Notes: generated by a model not told the origin, from the letters alone. Positions 33,625-42,198 are shown, counted from the first letter of the stretch. The stretch: DNA of 42,400 nt from Flavobacteriales bacterium CG_4_10_14_0_2_um_filter_35_18 (GCA_002793215.1 PFPU01000066.1:1-42400), one strand, 5' to 3'. Numbers and translations: made by a program.

Positions 33625-34881
33625 ATGGCTTATTTATTTACTTCTGAATCTGTATCTGAAGGGCATCCCGATAAGGTTGCCGATCAAATTTCTGATGCGC
33701 TATTAGATAACTTTTTAGCATTCGATCCAAAGTCTAAAGTAGCTTGTGAAACCCTTGTTACCACCGGTCAAGTGGTGTTGGCTGGCGAAGTTAAAACCAG
33801 AACTTATATCGATGCACAAAAAATTGCCCGCGATGTAATTAACAAAATTGGCTACACCAAAGGGGCTTACCAATTTGAGGGTAATTCTTGTGGTGTTATT
33901 TCATTAATTCACGAGCAATCACCTGATATTAATCAAGGTGTTGAGCGCGCTGTTGAAGAAGATCAAGGTGCTGGAGATCAAGGTATGATGTTTGGTTATG
34001 CCACCAAAGAAACCGATAATTATATGCCTTTGGCACTCGATTTATCACATCGAATTTTGATTGAATTAGCAAAAGTTCGCCGCGAAGATACCGACATAAA
34101 ATATTTGCGTCCCGATGCTAAAAGTCAGGTAACTATTGAATATTCTGACCAAAATGTGCCACAACGTATTGACGCCATTGTGGTTTCTACACAACACGAC
34201 GATTTTGATGAAGATGAAGCCATGTTGGCAAAAATTAGACACGATGTGATAAGCATTGTTATGCCACGCGTTATTGCCCAATTGCCCACCCATATTCAAG
34301 CTTTGTTTAATGACAAAATAAAATATTATGTAAATCCAACGGGAAAATTTGTAATTGGTGGCCCTCACGGTGATACCGGTTTAACCGGACGAAAAATTAT
34401 TGTGGATACTTATGGCGGAAAAGGTGCTCACGGTGGTGGTGCTTTTTCGGGTAAAGACCCAAGTAAAGTTGACCGCTCGGCGGCTTATGCGGCACGTCAC
34501 ATCGCTAAAAACCTTGTAGCTGCTGGTGTTGCCAACGAAATTTTAGTTCAAGTTTCTTACGCTATTGGCGTGGCTAAACCAACTTCAATAAATGTAACGA
34601 CTTATGGAAGTGCAAAAGTAAATATGACCGATGGTGCTATTGCCACTTTGGTAGAAAAATTGTTTGATATGCGTCCTGCGGCGATTGAAAAACGTCTGAA
34701 TTTAAGGTCGCCTATTTACAGTGAAACCGCCTCTTATGGGCACATGGGGCGCACCCCTCAAATTGTTACCAAAACATTCTCGTCACCTTATGCGGGTGAA
34801 GTAAGCCTTGAGGTGGAATTGTTTAGCTGGGAAAAGCTCGATTATGTTGATAAGGTTAAAGCTGCTTTTGGGATTAAATAA
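33625..34881 (+). CDS. metK: S-adenosylmethionine synthetase
   Basis: A 418-residue enzyme making AdoMet from methionine and ATP. The N-terminal [21 protein letters not shown] (split: [21 protein letters not shown]) carries the ATP-binding His. Other blocks are [35 protein letters not shown] (split: [16 protein letters not shown]), [23 protein letters not shown] (split: [20 protein letters not shown]) and [15 protein letters not shown]. Length is slightly above E. coli MetK (384). It stands alone, divergent from cysH, with its own promoter box and SAM-II riboswitch, so AdoMet should control its own synthesis. Confidence 0.97.
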   Translation: MAYLFTSESVSEGHPDKVADQISDALLDNFLAFDPKSKVACETLVTTGQVVLAGEVKTRTYIDAQKIARDVINKIGYTKGAYQFEGNSCGVISLIHEQSPDINQGVERAVEEDQGAGDQGMMFGYATKETDNYMPLALDLSHRILIELAKVRREDTDIKYLRPDAKSQVTIEYSDQNVPQRIDAIVVSTQHDDFDEDEAMLAKIRHDVISIVMPRVIAQLPTHIQALFNDKIKYYVNPTGKFVIGGPHGDTGLTGRKIIVDTYGGKGAHGGGAFSGKDPSKVDRSAAYAARHIAKNLVAAGVANEILVQVSYAIGVAKPTSINVTTYGSAKVNMTDGAIATLVEKLFDMRPAAIEKRLNLRSPIYSETASYGHMGRTPQIVTKTFSSPYAGEVSLEVELFSWEKLDYVDKVKAAFGIK

Positions 34882-34901
34882 GCTCCTTAAGATATTATTT
34901 G

Positions 34902-34920
34902 CGATATCGGTATCGTTTAT
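34902..34920 (+). terminator. Weak hairpin after metK
   Basis: A 5-bp stem (34902-34906 with 34911-34915), 4-nt loop and T-rich tail, 20 nt after the metK stop. It is the only terminator-like structure there. Confidence 0.35.
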
Positions 34921-34987
34921 TTAATCAATTATAAAACAGCTATTTATTTGCTAATAAATTGATAGGTTCATGTTATCAATTTCTGAA

Positions 34988-35022
34988 TTTGACACGCTGC
35001 TAAAATATTTTCTTTAGTTTTG
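34988..35022 (+). promoter_or_regulatory. Promoter of the CBM48 gene (TTTG-N23-TAGTTTTG)
   Basis: TTTG at 34988-34991 and TAGTTTTG at 35015-35022 are separated by 23 nt, inside the 17-23 range accepted for flavobacterial promoters; the ATG follows 18 nt later. Confidence 0.55.
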
Positions 35023-35040
35023 TGGCAAAAATTATAAATT

Positions 35041-35337
35041 ATGGCTATTAAAAAACAGTACCTAAAAACTAAACAAACTTGTAAAGTTACCTTTACCGTC
35101 TCTGCAAAAGAAGCTAATAAAGTTAGTGTTTTAGGTGATTTTAACCAATGGAATCCTGAGGCTAACGAGTTAGCAAAACTTAAAAACGGAACTTTTAAAG
35201 GAATTTTAGATTTAGACGCTAATCGCTCTTATGAATTTAGATATTTGGTTGATGACCAATATTTTAATGACGAACAAGCTGATTCTTATCAATGGAATCA
35301 ATTTGCAAATGCCGAAAATGGCGTATTGAGTTTATAA
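35041..35337 (+). CDS. Stand-alone CBM48/AMPK-type glycogen-binding (isoamylase early-set) protein
   Basis: A 98-residue protein consisting of one early-set domain. The signature KVSVLGDFNQWNPEANEL (about residues 27-44), then GTFKGILDLDANRSYEFRYLVD and the DQADSYQWNQFANAENGVLSL-like end (split: ADSYQWN, ENGVLSL) match the isoamylase N-terminal or AMPK-beta glycogen-binding module. It has no catalytic domain, signal peptide or membrane segment. Single-domain members are common in flavobacteria and may bind alpha-glucans or regulate glycogen enzymes; their function is not established. It has its own promoter and a bidirectional terminator. Confidence 0.88.
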   Translation: MAIKKQYLKTKQTCKVTFTVSAKEANKVSVLGDFNQWNPEANELAKLKNGTFKGILDLDANRSYEFRYLVDDQYFNDEQADSYQWNQFANAENGVLSL

Positions 35338-35370
35338 AATTCAAGTCCTTTATTATTTAAACCAAAATTT

Positions 35371-35406
35371 AAAGCCCTACAATAGTTTTAGATTGTAAGG
35401 GCTTTA
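35371..35406. terminator. Bidirectional intrinsic terminator
   Basis: AAAGCCCT-ACAAT pairs with ATTGTA-AGGGCTTT (one bulge) around an 8-nt loop, ending the CBM48 transcript. The same structure, with weaker T-run, could stop minus-strand transcription from the siroheme operon. Confidence 0.82.
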
Positions 35407-35544
35407 TCAACAAACAAAATACTAAATTTTAAGTTTTTAGGCAAGTCGCCGCGAATTTAAGGTTGCTTCATTTTTAAAATTAAAATTATAGATTTTAAAG
35501 GTCTTTATAAACATCATTTGTAAGTGATGATTGCAAACCTTAAA

Positions 35545-36120
35545 TTATTTAACTAACAGTGATTTAGTCAATTGATTCAACGCCTTTACTTTTTCTGAAA
35601 AAATGCCTAATGTTGATTTTCTGTAAGTATTTATATTTTTAGATAACTCATTAATGTCATCGGGTAATACTTGCTCAAAAAACTGTCGCAATCTTTTTGC
35701 CAATATAGGTGATTTTCCGTTGGTTGATATGGCTATTTTAATATTGCCTTTTGTAACAATGCCTCCCATAAAAAAATCGCAATAGGGCGGATTGTCAGCT
35801 ACATTTACTAAAATATTTCTTTGTTTACAATCATTATACACTTGAATATTAACCGCGTTACTGTCAGTTGCCGCAATAACAATAGGCCTTTCTTTGAGAA
35901 AAGATTTATGATAGGGCGCTTCTATTAATTGAATTTGGTGCTTTTTTGCTAACGCGATTAATGCTGGCAAAAAATTAATGGAAAGCACAATAACATTAGC
36001 ATTCGGACTTGATTTTAGCAAAAACCTCAGCTTTTCAAGTCCAACAGCTCCACCACCAACAATTAATATTTGAAGCTTCGAAACCTTTAAAAAAATAGGA
36101 TACAATTCATTTTTTTCCAT
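35545..36120 (-). CDS. Precorrin-2 dehydrogenase / sirohydrochlorin ferrochelatase (Met8p/CysG-N type)
   Basis: A 191-residue NAD-binding protein for the last steps of siroheme synthesis. The Rossmann motif IVGGGAVGLEKLRFLL is near residues 20-35. IEAPYHKSFLKERPIVIAATD (split: HKSFLKER, VIAATDSN), then VNVADNPPYCDFFMGGI and ISTNGKSPILAKRLRQF, are the family blocks. It is shorter than yeast Met8p and corresponds to the N-terminal half of CysG without the methyltransferase. Its ATG overlaps the stop of the SUMT gene by one base. With that gene it supplies siroheme to the sulfite reductase encoded upstream. Confidence 0.92.
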   Translation of the reverse strand: MEKNELYPIFLKVSKLQILIVGGGAVGLEKLRFLLKSSPNANVIVLSINFLPALIALAKKHQIQLIEAPYHKSFLKERPIVIAATDSNAVNIQVYNDCKQRNILVNVADNPPYCDFFMGGIVTKGNIKIAISTNGKSPILAKRLRQFFEQVLPDDINELSKNINTYRKSTLGIFSEKVKALNQLTKSLLVK

Positions 36121-36908
36121 TATTCATAAAGTTGAAATGCCCCATTTTTGCTTGCAACCACTTCATAAAAAGCACGTAATTTAACACTGTGTTTAACCAC
36201 TTCTCCAATAACAATGATTGCTGGTGAAGCTAACTTTTGTGTTTCTACAATTTCTAAAATAGAATCAATGGTTCCGACACCAATTTTTTCATTTTTTGTG
36301 GTTCCATTTTGTATAATTGCTATTGGTATTTCTGATTTATTAAATTTTTTGAAAATACCTACAATCTCTTTGAGTTTGTCCATTCCCATTAAAATAACAA
36401 CCGTTGCCGTTGATTGCGCAGCTAAAAAAACATCATTTGATAATTCTTTGTCTAAAGTGGTACCCGTGATGACCCAAAAACTTTCAGAAATACCTCTTTT
36501 AGTAAGCGTAATTCCTTGACTTGCAGGCACTGCTATTGCTGAAGATATTCCTGAAATAACTTCCGTTTCAATGCCAAATGATTCAATGTAATCAATCTCT
36601 TCAGCGCCGCGACCAAATATAAATGGGTCACCACCTTTTAAACGAATAACATGACCGTATTGAAACGCCTTTTGCACCATCATTTCATTTATCTCATCTT
36701 GTGAATGACTGATGAAACCTTTTCTTTTTCCCACAAATATTGTTTTAGCTTCTTTAGGAACAAGTTTTAGCAATTCTCTATTAATCAATGCGTCATATAA
36801 AACCACATTGGCTTGCTTTAATGATTTAACCCCTTTCACGGTAATCAAATCAGGATCTCCCGGCCCTGCACCTACCAAGGTTACTTTTGGAAAAATGTTA
36901 GTTTTCAT
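36120..36908 (-). CDS. cobA: Uroporphyrinogen-III C-methyltransferase (SUMT)
   Basis: A 262-residue SAM-dependent methyltransferase from ATG 36908, 11 nt inside the end of the sulfite reductase gene; upstream in-frame starts have no family similarity. It converts uroporphyrinogen III to precorrin-2. Motifs: VTLVGAGPGDPDLITVKG (split: VGAGPGDPDL, ITVKG), IFVGKRKG, IRLKGGDPFIFGRGAEE and SAIAVPASQGITLTKRG. The length is typical of stand-alone SUMT. Overlapping start and stop codons with both neighbours show tight coupling of siroheme synthesis to the reductase. Confidence 0.94.
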   Translation of the reverse strand: MKTNIFPKVTLVGAGPGDPDLITVKGVKSLKQANVVLYDALINRELLKLVPKEAKTIFVGKRKGFISHSQDEINEMMVQKAFQYGHVIRLKGGDPFIFGRGAEEIDYIESFGIETEVISGISSAIAVPASQGITLTKRGISESFWVITGTTLDKELSNDVFLAAQSTATVVILMGMDKLKEIVGIFKKFNKSEIPIAIIQNGTTKNEKIGVGTIDSILEIVETQKLASPAIIVIGEVVKHSVKLRAFYEVVASKNGAFQLYE

Positions 36909-38988
36909 CAGCCATTGTTTTTGTCCTGAAGTCATTTGCTTTTTTATTAAACAACTTTGCATCATTCAAATATTTTGTTGCAAATTCTTTCGTTGGTTCA
37001 TTGTTTTTAATTTGATAAACAAGCTCTGAAAAGGGACTTTCTAATTTAATTTTATCGCCTAATTCATCCTCAAACAGCTTAATAATTCCTACTTGTGTGT
37101 TTGTGTTGATGTCTTTTGTCAACAGCAATGCTTTTGCTGTATTTACCAAACTTGTGTAGGCATAATAGATGCTATCAGAAAACTGGTTTAATTTTAAAGT
37201 TTCTAAAGAATTTTCTACTTTTTCTTCACTATCCAATAATAACGTCGCTACCAAATCAACATTCACTCTTGCACTTTCGCCAACACCAATAGCCATTTCA
37301 TAAGGCGTTTCTCTTCCCCAATCAATAAAATCACTTTCTTGCAAATTTGATATATCGGCAAGTGGTTTCAGTAAATTGTAAAAATAAAGTTCTCCTTGTT
37401 GGATGTAATAATTTAAAAAAGTTTCACCTACTTTAGCATAAGATTGAAAATCAATTAAGATTGCCCGTAATGCTTGTGGACCTCTTTTACTGGGAATTTT
37501 TATAATCTTATCAGCAATTCTACCGGCGCCATTTCCCAAAACACCTCCGCCCAATAATACTTGTAATGCCGGTGCAACTAATTGCCCTGATTTAACAGTC
37601 ATTCCTTGAAAACCAATAGATGCCATTGAATGTTGTCCACAGGAATTCATACATCCGCTTATTTTTATGGTAATTTTTTTGTTTTCTAAAAGCTGAGGGA
37701 ATTCATTTTTCAACATCGTTTCCAATTCTCTAGAAATTCCTGTACTGCTTGCAATACCTAAATTGCAGGTGTCTGTGCCCGGACAAGAGGTGATGTCAGA
37801 AATTCCGTTATAACCAATATCAGTAAAACCCAATTTTTTGAGTTCTATATAAAAGAACGGCACTAATCCCTCTTTTACATGGCGAATTAAAATGTTTTGG
37901 CGTAGCGTTAAACGCAGCTCATTGTTGGCATATTTTTTAATTAAATCGGCTAATAAGTGTGCTTTATCGGTATAAAAATTACCCAAATGAACCTTGATTC
38001 CTATGGCATAAAAGCCTTTTTGTTTTTGTGGAATGACGTTTGTTTTTTTCCAAAGTTTGTATTGCGTTTCATCTTCAATATTAACAGAAGGAATTGGAAT
38101 ATCTGGTATTGTAATAGTGCCTTTAAATTTGGAAGTATCAATTTTAAAAGTTGTGTTTGAAAGCGCTTTTTTTTCATCTTCAACCAATTGCCCAAAAGCC
38201 TCCAATCCTATTTCTTTAAGCAAAAATTTAAGACGTGCTCTTGCCCTTTTTGTGCGTTCTCCATTTCTGTCAAAAACCCGCAAAACCGCTTCAATTAACG
38301 GAATTATTTTATCGGCAGGTAAAAATTCAAATAAAACCGTTGCTAAAAGCGCTTGTGAACCCAAACCTCCGCCAAGCATTACTTTGAACCCATTTTTTCC
38401 ATTTTTAATTTTGGCGATAAAGCCTAAATCGTGCATAAAACTTTGCGCCGTATCTTCTTCAGTTGCAGAAAAAGAAATTTTGAATTTTCTTCCTAATTCC
38501 TGGCAGATGGGATTCCTTAAAAAAAATTCAAAAGTAGCTTGTGCATAAGGAGAAACATCAAATGGCTCATCGATATCAATACCGGCAGTCTCAGAAGCTG
38601 TAATATTTCGAACTGTATTACCACAAGCTTCTCGCAAAGTAATGTCATCTTTTTCTAATTCAGCCCAAAGCTCGGGTGTTTTATCTAAGCTTACATAGTG
38701 AATTTGAATATCTTGCCTTGTTGTTATATGCAACCTTCCCTCAGAATACTTATCTGAAACTTCACAAATCCTGTGCAATTGTTCTCCTGAAATTTTGCCA
38801 AAAGGCAATTTAATTCGAATCATTTGAACACCAAACTGACGTTGCCCATATATTCCACGAGCCAAACGCAAACTTCTAAAGCGGGTCTCATCAATCTTTC
38901 CTTCCCTATAAAGACTTATTTTTTTTTCAAGATCGATAATATCCTTCTCTACAACCGGATTTTCAATTTCTGATCTAAAACTTTGCAT
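36898..38988 (-). CDS. Siroheme-dependent sulfite (or nitrite) reductase, single-polypeptide ferredoxin type
   Basis: A 696-residue protein with two NIR_SIR half-domains. Siroheme/4Fe-4S cysteines appear as SCPGTDTCNLG (about residues 400-410) and ISGCMNSCGQH (about 445-455). The ferredoxin-like half-domains begin IRIKLPFGKISGEQLH and IGIKVHLGNFYTDKAH. The siroheme-binding arginines lie in HITTRQDIQIHYV and LRLTLRQNILIRH. A C-terminal extension of about 150 residues (from about 545) has no identified motif and may be a HEPN-like tail, as in flavobacterial relatives. No flavoprotein subunit (CysJ) is adjacent, so reduced ferredoxin is the likely donor. Context with metX, metY and cysH-N favours sulfite over nitrite. 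Confidence 0.9.
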   Translation of the reverse strand: MQSFRSEIENPVVEKDIIDLEKKISLYREGKIDETRFRSLRLARGIYGQRQFGVQMIRIKLPFGKISGEQLHRICEVSDKYSEGRLHITTRQDIQIHYVSLDKTPELWAELEKDDITLREACGNTVRNITASETAGIDIDEPFDVSPYAQATFEFFLRNPICQELGRKFKISFSATEEDTAQSFMHDLGFIAKIKNGKNGFKVMLGGGLGSQALLATVLFEFLPADKIIPLIEAVLRVFDRNGERTKRARARLKFLLKEIGLEAFGQLVEDEKKALSNTTFKIDTSKFKGTITIPDIPIPSVNIEDETQYKLWKKTNVIPQKQKGFYAIGIKVHLGNFYTDKAHLLADLIKKYANNELRLTLRQNILIRHVKEGLVPFFYIELKKLGFTDIGYNGISDITSCPGTDTCNLGIASSTGISRELETMLKNEFPQLLENKKITIKISGCMNSCGQHSMASIGFQGMTVKSGQLVAPALQVLLGGGVLGNGAGRIADKIIKIPSKRGPQALRAILIDFQSYAKVGETFLNYYIQQGELYFYNLLKPLADISNLQESDFIDWGRETPYEMAIGVGESARVNVDLVATLLLDSEEKVENSLETLKLNQFSDSIYYAYTSLVNTAKALLLTKDINTNTQVGIIKLFEDELGDKIKLESPFSELVYQIKNNEPTKEFATKYLNDAKLFNKKANDFRTKTMADEN

Positions 38989-39142
38989 GGTAATTATTTT
39001 TTTAAGTTGGTTAATAACACCCCTATTTCGTAGGTTTTTAATGGTATTTTATTTGAATCTGTTCTAAAAAATAATAGCAGCCTATAATTCAACAATTTAT
39101 AAACACATCACCAGTTAAAAACTGCCACTAATTCACAAACAC

Positions 39143-39158
39143 CTATTTTTAAAAATAG
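39143..39158. repeat. 16-bp AT-rich palindrome downstream of metX
   Basis: CTATTTTTAAAAATAG is a perfect palindrome 22 nt after the metX stop. It may fold as a weak hairpin in the 192-nt metX to sulfite-reductase spacer, where no TAnnTTTG box is visible on the minus strand. The reductase may thus depend on read-through from metX. Confidence 0.4.
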
Positions 39159-39180
39159 CTTTGCCTTTTAAATTCTTTTC

Positions 39181-40161
39181 CTAAAATACATCCTTTAATG
39201 CAGCTACCAATTGTTCGTATTCAATTAAAAATGCATCATGACCGTGAATAGATTTAAGCTCTTTATAAACCACTTGCTTGTTATTTTTGAGCAATAATTT
39301 TGCAGTTTCTTTATTTTCATCGGCCACAAAAAACAAATCAGAATCAATGCCAATCATCGTAACTTTAGCTTTGAGCTGAACAAACGCTTCGTCAATGCTG
39401 TCAAATTTTTTAGAAATATCAACCGAACTCAACAAATACGTCATCACTTTATAGGCGTGCAGGGTAAAGCGACCTTCCAATTTTTCGCCATGGTGCAAAA
39501 GCCAGCTTTCTACGTTGTAAATTCCGAGGTTTTTGTTGATTGTTCTGTTAAAACGAGCCTGAAAAGAAGCCGGACTTCGGTAAAAAAGCATCGCCATCAT
39601 GCGCGCATCCTGCAAGGGTTTTTTAGAGTTTTCTAAAATTTTCATTTGCACCTGGTTATGACCCAAAATCCAATCAGAAGCTTTCCAACTGGAGGCAACG
39701 GGGATTAAATTTTCAATCAAATCTGGAAATAAAATTGCCAACTCCCAAGCAATTCCGCCTCCTAAAGAGCTTCCTATGGCTGCATATAATTTAGTAATTT
39801 TCAATTGTTGCAAGGCTAAACCAAAGAGCTTTGCAACGTCTCTTGCCGAAAACGCATCGAATTCAAAGCTAATTTCGGTCGTTTTATAACCGTTTCCGGG
39901 TATGTTAAAAGCAATAACCGTATATTTAGTTGTGTCGATTAATTTTGAATCGCCCACAATAGAATTCCACCAGCCATGTTCTCCCGCCACGTCCGAATTT
40001 CCAGTCAATGCGTGATTAACCAAAACAAGGGGAGCAGAAAATAGTGGTTTGCCAAAGCTTTGATAGGATAGTTTTATTGCGGCAAATTTTATTCCTTTTT
40101 CGGAGATAAAATCCACTACTTCAATATATTTTAATAAACTCATAGTTGCTATTTTAACCAT
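39181..40161 (-). CDS. metX: Homoserine O-acetyltransferase (MetX-type alpha/beta hydrolase)
   Basis: A 326-residue enzyme (or 320 from the ATG at 40143) that activates homoserine with acetyl-CoA. Family features: LVNHALTGNSDVAGEHGWW (about residues 47-65), FNIPGNGYKTT, the nucleophile elbow GSSLGGG with Ser132, and RFNRTINKNLG. The end has MIGIDSDLFFVADENKETA with the acid residue and IHGHDAFLIEY with the catalytic His. It is shorter than many MetX proteins (about 370) but complete at the active site, in line with flavobacterial forms. It follows the OsmC gene by 82 nt in the metY operon and provides O-acetylhomoserine, the substrate of MetY. Confidence 0.92.
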   Translation of the reverse strand: MVKIATMSLLKYIEVVDFISEKGIKFAAIKLSYQSFGKPLFSAPLVLVNHALTGNSDVAGEHGWWNSIVGDSKLIDTTKYTVIAFNIPGNGYKTTEISFEFDAFSARDVAKLFGLALQQLKITKLYAAIGSSLGGGIAWELAILFPDLIENLIPVASSWKASDWILGHNQVQMKILENSKKPLQDARMMAMLFYRSPASFQARFNRTINKNLGIYNVESWLLHHGEKLEGRFTLHAYKVMTYLLSSVDISKKFDSIDEAFVQLKAKVTMIGIDSDLFFVADENKETAKLLLKNNKQVVYKELKSIHGHDAFLIEYEQLVAALKDVF

Positions 40162-40243
40162 TCAAAAAATTTTAAATGTTGCTGCTCATTCAGTTTAAAT
40201 CATCAATTTTTATAATTCAGACTGAATAAGCAGACCATTTTTT

Positions 40244-40699
40244 TTAAACCACCTCTGGCTGCAATTCGTGCACCAAATTCAATAATATTGGTGTGTGATT
40301 AAACAAATTGTCATATACAGGACAGCGACTTTCAACAATCGAAATCCACTTTTTAAGAACTTCTCTAGGCGCATCCGAAATGGGAGTTACGGTAATTTCA
40401 ATGGTTTGGAAACCGGCGCGTTCAAGCGTTGGTGTGCCAAGATATTTATCCACATCTAAAACGCCCGATAGCTCAATTTGTATAGATTTTATCTCAATAT
40501 TCAACTCTTTGGCAACGAGGCCACCAACAATATTGAGGCAACCTGCAAAACCCGCTAAAATATATTCTACCGGACATGGCGCATTCAATTCAGGCTTGGT
40601 TTGGTTTTCGCCAATGCCTATTTTAAAAGCACCTGCCTTTACCACAAATTGTTCATTAGGTTTTGAATTTCCTGATACTTTTATCGTTACTAAACTCAT
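40244..40699 (-). CDS. OsmC-family protein (thiol peroxidase-like)
   Basis: A 151-residue protein of the OsmC/Ohr fold. The first reactive cysteine is in YILAGFAGCLNIVGG (about residue 55) and the second in VESRCPVYDNLFN (about 127), the two-cysteine pattern of OsmC. Such proteins reduce hydroperoxides or bind sulfur compounds. It begins 2 nt after the metY stop and precedes metX, so it is co-expressed with homocysteine synthesis. That placement hints at handling of reactive sulfur species or thiols; this is inference. Confidence 0.9.
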   Translation of the reverse strand: MSLVTIKVSGNSKPNEQFVVKAGAFKIGIGENQTKPELNAPCPVEYILAGFAGCLNIVGGLVAKELNIEIKSIQIELSGVLDVDKYLGTPTLERAGFQTIEITVTPISDAPREVLKKWISIVESRCPVYDNLFNHTPILLNLVHELQPEVV

Positions 40700-40701
40700 C
40701 T

Positions 40702-41994
40702 TTAAATTGTTTTAAGGTTTTTAATATTTTCAAAAGCTGCTTTTAAGTCGGCTTTTAAATCTTCTAGGTCTTCAATGCCAACCGAAAGTCGGATTAAATC
40801 TTTTGAAACACCCGTTGCCAATTGCTCTTCATCCGATAACTGTTGGTGGGTGGTACTTGACGGATGAATAATCAGTGATTTAGTGTCGCCAATATTGGCT
40901 AATAATGAGAATATTTTAGTGCTATCGGCTACATTTTTGGCGGCTTCAAAACCACCTTTTAATCCGAAAGTTACCACCCCACTTTGACCTTTTGGCAAAT
41001 ATTTGGCAACTAAACCATAATAGCTACTTGATTTTAATCCGGGATAATTTACCCAAGCAACGGCCTCTTGACGTTCTAACCATTCGGCTAAAGCCAAGGC
41101 ATTTTCGCTGTGTTTTAAAATGCGAATCGGCAAGGTTTCTAAACCTTGAATAATTTGAAATGCATTAAAAGGACTTAAAGCCGCGCCATAATCGCGTAAG
41201 CCTTCAACACGCACCTTGGCAATAAAAGCGGCCGCTCCCAACGCATCGTGATAAACCAATCCGTGGTAACCTGCCGAAGGTTCGGTAAATTCAGGAAAAT
41301 TGCCATTAGTCCAGTCAAAATTGCCGGCATCAATAATAGCGCCCCCTAGCGAAGTGCCGTTTCCGGAAATGTATTTGGTCAAGGAGTGAACAACAATATT
41401 TGCCCCGTGCGCAATGGGGTTTAACAGATAAGGCGTTGCCACGGTATTATCAACAATAAAAGGGACTTTGGCAGATTTGGCTTGAGCCGAAATGGCCTTT
41501 AAATCTAAAATATCCAATTTTGGATTCCCTAACGATTCGGCAAAAAAGGCACGTGTATTTTTTTTGACGGCCTTCTTAAAATTCTCGGGATTTGTAGGAT
41601 CAACAAAAGTGGTGGTAATTCCCAAACGCGGCAAGGTTACGCTCAGCAAATTATAAGTGCCGCCATATAAACTATTTGATGCCACAATGTGGTCGCCCGA
41701 TTTTAACAACACCAATAAAGTTGTAGCTATGGCTGCCGTTCCCGAAGCCGTAACCACTGCGCCAATACCGCCTTCGAGGGCAGCCAAACGCTGTTCTAAA
41801 ATGTCATTGGTAGGATTGTTTAAACGGGTGTAAATAAAACCCGCTTCGGCAAGGCCAAAAAGATTGGCGGCGTGCTGTGAGTTGTTAAAAACATAAGAAG
41901 TGGTTTGGTAAATTGGCACGGCTCGGGTTCCTGAAGTTTTAGTAACATCGTGGCCTGCATGTAAAGCTTGTGTTGAAAATTTTTGTGTACTCAT
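40702..41994 (-). CDS. metY: O-acetylhomoserine (thiol)-lyase / homocysteine synthase
   Basis: A 430-residue PLP enzyme of the Cys/Met metabolism family that combines sulfide with O-acetylhomoserine to give homocysteine. Visible: FSTQALHAGHD at the N-terminus, PIYQTTSYVF, YTRLNNPTNDILEQRLAALEGG (split: YTRLNNPTND, RLAALEGG), the PLP phosphate region TASGTAAIA, VDNTVATPYL and the Schiff-base Lys207 in HSLTKYISGNGT. SLIIHPSSTTHQQL and LIRLSVGIEDLEDL close the protein. The long 55-residue insert around 225-280 is typical of MetY rather than MetB/C. It is the first gene of the operon metY-osmC-metX and is preceded by a tandem attenuator leader (42042-42336). Confidence 0.96.
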   Translation of the reverse strand: MSTQKFSTQALHAGHDVTKTSGTRAVPIYQTTSYVFNNSQHAANLFGLAEAGFIYTRLNNPTNDILEQRLAALEGGIGAVVTASGTAAIATTLLVLLKSGDHIVASNSLYGGTYNLLSVTLPRLGITTTFVDPTNPENFKKAVKKNTRAFFAESLGNPKLDILDLKAISAQAKSAKVPFIVDNTVATPYLLNPIAHGANIVVHSLTKYISGNGTSLGGAIIDAGNFDWTNGNFPEFTEPSAGYHGLVYHDALGAAAFIAKVRVEGLRDYGAALSPFNAFQIIQGLETLPIRILKHSENALALAEWLERQEAVAWVNYPGLKSSSYYGLVAKYLPKGQSGVVTFGLKGGFEAAKNVADSTKIFSLLANIGDTKSLIIHPSSTTHQQLSDEEQLATGVSKDLIRLSVGIEDLEDLKADLKAAFENIKNLKTI

Positions 41995-42041
41995 TTTTTC
42001 TAAATTTTAAATTGTTATGATTTTTTTAATGTTTTTTTAAT

Positions 42042-42080
42042 AAAAAAGTCCCTTTGGATGCGGTATTGCCAAAGGGACTT
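42042..42080 (-). terminator. Attenuator 2 terminator before metY
   Basis: On the minus strand a 12-bp perfect stem (42069-42080 with 42046-42057), an 11-nt loop (42058-42068) and six T residues (42047 to 42042). It lies 47 nt before the metY ATG, after leader ORF 2, so it would stop transcription of the operon unless prevented from forming. Confidence 0.93.
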
Positions 42081-42127
42081 AAAATCGTTACGATTCTGTT
42101 TTTTCCATTCATTCTAGGCAATACCGC
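42060..42127 (-). promoter_or_regulatory. Antiterminator pairing of attenuator 2
   Basis: GCGGTATTGCC in leader ORF 2 (minus strand, plus positions 42117-42127) is the exact complement of GGCAATACCGC (plus 42060-42070), which spans the last two bases of the terminator's 5' arm and most of its loop. Forming these 11 pairs leaves too short a connector (4 nt) for the terminator stem to close. The upstream CAATGCC (42170-42176) can pair with the GGTATTG part of the leader segment, giving the classical 1:2, 2:3, 3:4 set of alternatives. Confidence 0.8.
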
Positions 42128-42198
42128 TTCATGCTGCACATCATTTGCATACACATACAACAAGTAGTTGGCATTGTAAATTGGTGTTTTAAGTTCAT
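42109..42198 (-). CDS. Leader peptide 2 of metY, Cys/Met-rich (29 residues)
   Basis: A 30-codon frame from ATG (42196-42198) to TGA (42109-42111). Of 29 residues, 7 are Met and 5 Cys. Residues 13-23 read CCMCMQMMCSM, nine of eleven being sulfur amino acids, followed by KRYCLE. The composition has no sense as a functional protein but is what a ribosome-stalling leader for Cys and Met supply would show. The antiterminator segment begins with the last base of codon 24. A ribosome finishing translation at the TGA would cover it and favour termination; one stalled earlier in the Cys/Met run would leave it free. It begins 13 nt after the U-tract of attenuator 1. Confidence 0.85.
   Translation of the reverse strand: MNLKHQFTMPTTCCMCMQMMCSMKRYCLE

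Noticed and set aside
38033-38548. A 171-codon plus-strand frame opposite the sulfite reductase
   Set aside because: The minus-strand frame has unambiguous siroheme/Fe-S motifs; the antisense frame is a by-product of its codon use.
38989-39180. Search for an attenuator before the sulfite reductase gene
   Set aside because: Only short hairpins and a three-codon frame (ATG TGT TTA stop) are present on the minus strand, with no U-tract terminator.
40308-40715. A 135-codon plus-strand frame opposite the OsmC gene
   Set aside because: The opposite strand encodes a clear OsmC protein in a tight operon, and the antisense product has no recognisable features.
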